A stretch of DNA of 12,853 bases from Opitutia bacterium (GTDB lineage Bacteria; Verrucomicrobiota; Verrucomicrobiia; Opitutales; Coraliomargaritaceae), in contig JABJQI010000159.1 of assembly GCA_018663485.1 (NCBI GenBank), forward strand, positions 1 through 12,853. Reading direction: 5' to 3'. Positions 10,490-12,853 of the stretch are shown piece by piece. The notes below the pieces were generated by a model. The model was not told where the DNA came from. It ran no database searches and was given only the letters and a program-made list of their open reading frames with translations. Position 1 is the stretch's first letter. Every line of letters starts with the position of its first letter. The position numbers and the translations under genes were made by a program.

Positions 10490-11311
10490 CTACAGCCCTT
10501 GCGCATTTAACGCAGTATTCCACTGAGCGATACGCTGCTCTTGGTCTTGAAAGAGTGCGACTGTAGAGCTTAACACATCAATACTGTTGATTGTCGCACC
10601 TTGTTGGATCGCATCTACGACTGACTGCCCCTTCGTAACCTTTCCAAAAATCGTGTGCTTTCCGTCAAGCCACGGCGTTGCATTGTGTGTCACAAAGAAC
10701 TGACTACCGTTGGTACCACGCCCTGCATTGGCCATCGACAACAGTCCTGCCCGAGTATGCCGCAGTGCGGGATGAACCTCATCCTCAAATTGATAGCCTG
10801 GACCACCGCGCCCAGTACCAGTCGGATCACCGCCTTGAATCATGAAGTTAGGAATCACACGGTGGAAGGTCAGACCGTCGTAGTAACCACGCTTGGCGAG
10901 ATTAAGGAAATTTGCCACCGTCACCGGAGTCTTGGTCGCAAACAATGTCGCCTCGATATCTCCCTTGGAAGTACGCAGCACAATGTCGACGTCTCGAACA
11001 CGAGCAGCCGCGGGGGCAGTGACGGTCTCAGGTTTAACGGCCTTCGACGGCACGGCAGGAGCTGCGACCTTTGCTGCTTCGACCTCTACCGCTGCTTCGA
11101 CTTTTGCCGGTGTTGCCGCGACCACGGCAGGAGCTGCGACCTTTGCTGCGGGAATCGCGACCTTCGCTTCGGTGGCGGGAACCACTTCCGCACTAGGCCT
11201 AACGACTTCGGCTGGTGCCGTCTCAGTCGTGCTGCACGCAGCTAAGAAGAGAAACGGCAAAGCAGAAAGTAAAATTGAGAGTCGTGGCTTAATCATGCAA
11301 AGCAGTTTCAT
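10490..11311 (-). CDS. Cyclophilin-type peptidyl-prolyl cis-trans isomerase, lipoprotein
   Basis: This 273-residue folding enzyme is anchored outside the cytoplasmic membrane, on the periplasmic face. A lipoprotein signal peptide ends in the lipobox LAAC (lipidated Cys26). Residues ~30-105 are a low-complexity Ala/Val/Pro/Lys linker that probably acts as a spacer. The cyclophilin domain (~107-270) keeps the catalytic and binding residues: FHRVIPNFMIQGGD (Arg151, Phe156, Gln159), GSQFFVTHN (204-210 region) and the WLDGKH signature (Trp214, His219). The start could be ATG 11311 or ATG 11296 (Met6); both give an acceptable signal peptide. The linker contains a 27-bp exact direct repeat. The neighbour upstream on the same strand is a double FKBP, but a terminator lies between them, so this gene probably has its own promoter. 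Confidence 0.93.
   Translation of the reverse strand: MKLLCMIKPRLSILLSALPFLFLAACSTTETAPAEVVRPSAEVVPATEAKVAIPAAKVAAPAVVAATPAKVEAAVEVEAAKVAAPAVPSKAVKPETVTAPAAARVRDVDIVLRTSKGDIEATLFATKTPVTVANFLNLAKRGYYDGLTFHRVIPNFMIQGGDPTGTGRGGPGYQFEDEVHPALRHTRAGLLSMANAGRGTNGSQFFVTHNATPWLDGKHTIFGKVTKGQSVVDAIQQGATINSIDVLSSTVALFQDQEQRIAQWNTALNAQGL
11051..11149. repeat. 27-bp exact direct repeat inside the cyclophilin linker
   Basis: Positions 11051-11077 and 11123-11149 are identical over 27 bp, with starts 72 bp apart. On the - strand each encodes the AAKVAAPAV motif of the Ala-rich spacer. The spacing is a multiple of three, so gain or loss of one unit would keep the frame and only change spacer length. Confidence 0.9.
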
Positions 11312-11355
11312 GATACGAGCATCAAACTCAAGCGTTGTTCTTGTCTAATAACAAA

Positions 11356-11381
11356 AACAGCCTTCACTATGGAAGGCTGTT
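11356..11381 (-). terminator. Intrinsic terminator of the FKBP gene
   Basis: AACAGCCTTC (11356-11365) and GAAGGCTGTT (11372-11381) form a perfect 10-bp stem with a 6-base loop. Read on the - strand, the stem runs into TTTTTG. It lies 28-53 bp downstream of the FKBP stop codon and upstream of the cyclophilin start, separating the two genes. Confidence 0.9.
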
Positions 11382-11408
11382 GGATAAAAGCACACGACTT
11401 CGAGTCGC

Positions 11409-12167
11409 CTAACTGCCAATTTTGATTAACTCGACATCGAAAACTAGCATACCGCCAGGCGCACCACCTTCCGGACTGTCACCATAGGCAAGCTTGCCAG
11501 GGATCCAGAAGCGACGCTTTTCACCTGCGACCATCAGTTGCACTCCCTCGGTCCAACCTGCAATGACTTGGAATAGACCGAAACTAGTCGGCTCACCACG
11601 TTGCACCGAGCTATCAAACAGCTGTCCATCGAGTGTCCAACCACTGTAGTGCACTGTTACCATACTATCCTTAGTCGGACGCTCACTACCAGTGCCAGCA
11701 ATCAATACACGTGAAGCCAACCCACTGTCACGCACTTCAGCGCTATCAGGAATAGCTGCGACATCTTCTGGTGTCTTTGGTGCCTCTGGCGCTGCTTGAA
11801 TTTCAAGCAGCTCTACGTCAAATACCAACAGTCCGCTCGGGCGCCCACCTCCCGCATTCTCACCATAAGCAAGTTCAGCAGGAATCCAGAAACGACGTTT
11901 TTCACCTATGACCATGAGTTGCAGCCCTTCAGTCCAACCTTTGATCACGCGATTGAGTGGAAAACTTGTAGATTGGCCACGTTGCACTGAGCTATCAAAC
12001 AGCTGCCCATCAGTGGTCCAACCACTGTAATGCACCGTAACGGTGTCAGCAGCCGCAGGCGACTCAGAACCAGTACCCGCTTGGAGCACTTTCGAGGCAA
12101 GGCCTGTTGCTGTTTTTTGAGCATCCGCAGGGATGGCATTTACGTCGACTGGTGTTTCAATTTCCAT
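11409..12167 (-). CDS. Tandem double-domain FKBP-type peptidyl-prolyl cis-trans isomerase
   Basis: This 252-residue proline isomerase has two consecutive FKBP domains. It lacks a signal peptide and is therefore probably cytoplasmic. Numbered from ATG 12167, domain 1 spans ~19-123 and domain 2 ~147-250. Both carry the FKBP pattern VTVHYSGW, G-QLFDSSVQRG, a VI-x-GWTEG core, GEKRRFWIP, LAYG and LLVFDVELL/MLVFDVELI. The active-site Tyr, Asp, Phe, Val-Ile, Trp and Tyr are present in both, so both domains look active. The duplicated unit also includes the short TP-x-DV-x-AIP lead-in (period 127 residues), which points to in-frame duplication of a whole unit. The frame extends upstream to a TTG at 12185, but the ATG at 12167 is the better start. 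An intrinsic terminator follows the gene. Confidence 0.94.
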   Translation of the reverse strand: MEIETPVDVNAIPADAQKTATGLASKVLQAGTGSESPAAADTVTVHYSGWTTDGQLFDSSVQRGQSTSFPLNRVIKGWTEGLQLMVIGEKRRFWIPAELAYGENAGGGRPSGLLVFDVELLEIQAAPEAPKTPEDVAAIPDSAEVRDSGLASRVLIAGTGSERPTKDSMVTVHYSGWTLDGQLFDSSVQRGEPTSFGLFQVIAGWTEGVQLMVAGEKRRFWIPGKLAYGDSPEGGAPGGMLVFDVELIKIGS

Positions 12168-12192
12168 ACGCCATGTATTTGCCAATTTACCA

Positions 12193-12235
12193 TTTCAGGT
12201 CAATCGAAATCCAATCAATCTTGCTTTTCAGGTCA
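12193..12235. promoter_or_regulatory. 10-bp direct repeat between divergent FKBP and cytochrome genes
   Basis: TTTCAGGTCA occurs at 12193-12202 and again at 12226-12235, 33 bp apart (about three helical turns). It is 26-68 bp upstream of the FKBP ATG. This spacing suits a regulator bound on one face of the DNA, or an element shared by both divergent promoters. Only the repeat itself is observed. Confidence 0.35.
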
Positions 12236-12281
12236 TTCTATTTAACACTAATCATCTGCCCGTATAACTGCGTCTCTCCAG

Positions 12282-12309
12282 TTGCATTTTTAATCGGTCA
12301 GTATACAAT
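12282..12309 (+). promoter_or_regulatory. Putative sigma70-type promoter of the cytochrome c gene
   Basis: TTGCAT (12282-12287) and TACAAT (12304-12309) are separated by 16 bp, close to a -35/-10 pair. Transcription would start around 12316, leaving a very short leader before ATG 12330. The inverted repeat ATTAG-GA-CTAAT (12314-12325) overlaps the predicted start point and could serve as an operator. Confidence 0.4.
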
Positions 12310-12329
12310 TAATATTAGGACTAATTAAA

Positions 12330-12821
12330 ATGCATCATTCACAAAACACACATAAACTGCCAACAGCACTCATCAGTGGAATTGCCCTATTTTGTGGCCT
12401 ACTGATTGTATCATGCGCCCCAACAGAAGACTCACCCACTGGCTTCATCTTGCCCCCAGGCGATGCGATGACGGGTCAAACAACCTTTGTCGCCCTAGGA
12501 TGCGTTAATTGCCATAAAGTAGATGGGGTCTCATTTTCCGGCAGTGACGAAATTCAGTCCGATCTGATCGTCAAACTCGGTGGCAAACTACCAAAAGTAA
12601 AAACGTATGGGCAATTAGTCACCGCGATCATTCACCCGAATGCAGCCATCTTAAAAAACGCTCAGCGCTATATAGATTCAGATGGCGACTCGCTCATGCC
12701 AAACTACTCTCAGCTAATGACTGTGCAGCAAATGACAGATCTCGTTACATTCCTGCAAGAGCACTACGATATCGCCGCCCCAGTATATGACCCTCAAGGC
12801 CTGGGCTACCCCTACTATTGA
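12330..12821 (+). CDS. Lipid-anchored monoheme cytochrome c
   Basis: This small electron carrier, 163 residues, is exported and tethered to the membrane on its periplasmic side. A hydrophobic signal (ALISGIALFCGLLIVSC) ends in a lipobox-like LIVSC with Cys29. The class I cytochrome c domain has one heme motif CVNCH (58-62) in the context FVALGCVNCHK. The likely distal heme ligand is Met123 in SLMPNYSQ, followed by the typical C-terminal helix MTVQQMTDLVTFLQEHY. The tail ends in a tyrosine-rich GYPYY. Met/His ligation and the length fit proteins that feed electrons to a terminal oxidase or reductase, but its partner is not in the window. The ATG at 12330 gives a sound signal peptide. The gene is divergent from the FKBP gene. 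Confidence 0.9.
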   Translation: MHHSQNTHKLPTALISGIALFCGLLIVSCAPTEDSPTGFILPPGDAMTGQTTFVALGCVNCHKVDGVSFSGSDEIQSDLIVKLGGKLPKVKTYGQLVTAIIHPNAAILKNAQRYIDSDGDSLMPNYSQLMTVQQMTDLVTFLQEHYDIAAPVYDPQGLGYPYY

Positions 12822-12830
12822 GGCACCTGT

Positions 12831-12850
12831 TAACCACAATGCGGTTAGTT
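12831..12850 (+). terminator. Possible hairpin after the cytochrome gene at the window edge
   Basis: TAACC and GGTTA flank a 7-base loop just after the cytochrome stop codon, and TTT follows shortly before the window ends. The stem is short and the T tract cannot be judged, so this is only a possible terminator. Confidence 0.25.
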
Positions 12851-12853
12851 TGA

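Noticed and set aside
10655..11348. Long + strand reading frames opposite the cyclophilin gene (up to 196 codons), one Ala/Thr-rich
   Set aside because: They are antisense shadows of the low-complexity linker and cyclophilin domain; the - strand protein has a clear signal peptide and catalytic motifs.

Overview
This window looks like ordinary chromosomal DNA from a free-living, probably marine, Gram-negative bacterium. My best guess is Verrucomicrobiota (Opitutae-like). The guess rests on the gene set: a very large candidate PPi-type PEP carboxykinase, a small AP2-like DNA-binding protein, a DUF4202 protein, lipoprotein signals, and start codons that mostly lack a Shine-Dalgarno sequence. No marker gene fixes the taxonomy. 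I see no insertion sequence, CRISPR array, phage gene or defence system.

Left part, + strand: the 3' end of an FGGY sugar kinase (rhamnulokinase type) is followed after 21 bp by malate:quinone oxidoreductase (mqo). Next come a 340-bp gap rich in inverted repeats, a signalling phosphatase (receiver-like domain, PAS, SpoIIE-type PP2C), a 440-bp gap, and a 1151-residue protein that I think is a pyrophosphate-dependent PEP carboxykinase. Mqo makes oxaloacetate from malate and a PEPCK interconverts oxaloacetate and PEP, so the two enzymes could form a malate-oxaloacetate-PEP node.

Middle: trpF lies on the - strand, convergent with the large gene. A 560-bp AT-rich gap with several small palindromes precedes a basic protein with two AP2-like repeats. 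That gene ends in a perfect intrinsic terminator. Directly behind it is a 70-nt tRNA-like sequence with a good acceptor stem and D arm but no canonical anticodon or T arm, followed by its own perfect terminator.

Right part: three - strand genes encode a DUF4202 protein, a lipoprotein cyclophilin with an Ala/Val-rich linker, and a cytoplasmic tandem-duplicated FKBP. The two unrelated peptidyl-prolyl isomerases are neighbours, separated by an intrinsic terminator. Divergent from them on the + strand is a lipid-anchored monoheme cytochrome c with a plausible sigma70-type promoter.

The items most worth a second look are the candidate PPi-PEPCK near mqo, the tRNA-like relic, the phosphatase with a receiver-like domain lacking its phospho-acceptor, and the structured gap after mqo. 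I found no convincing new multi-gene system.
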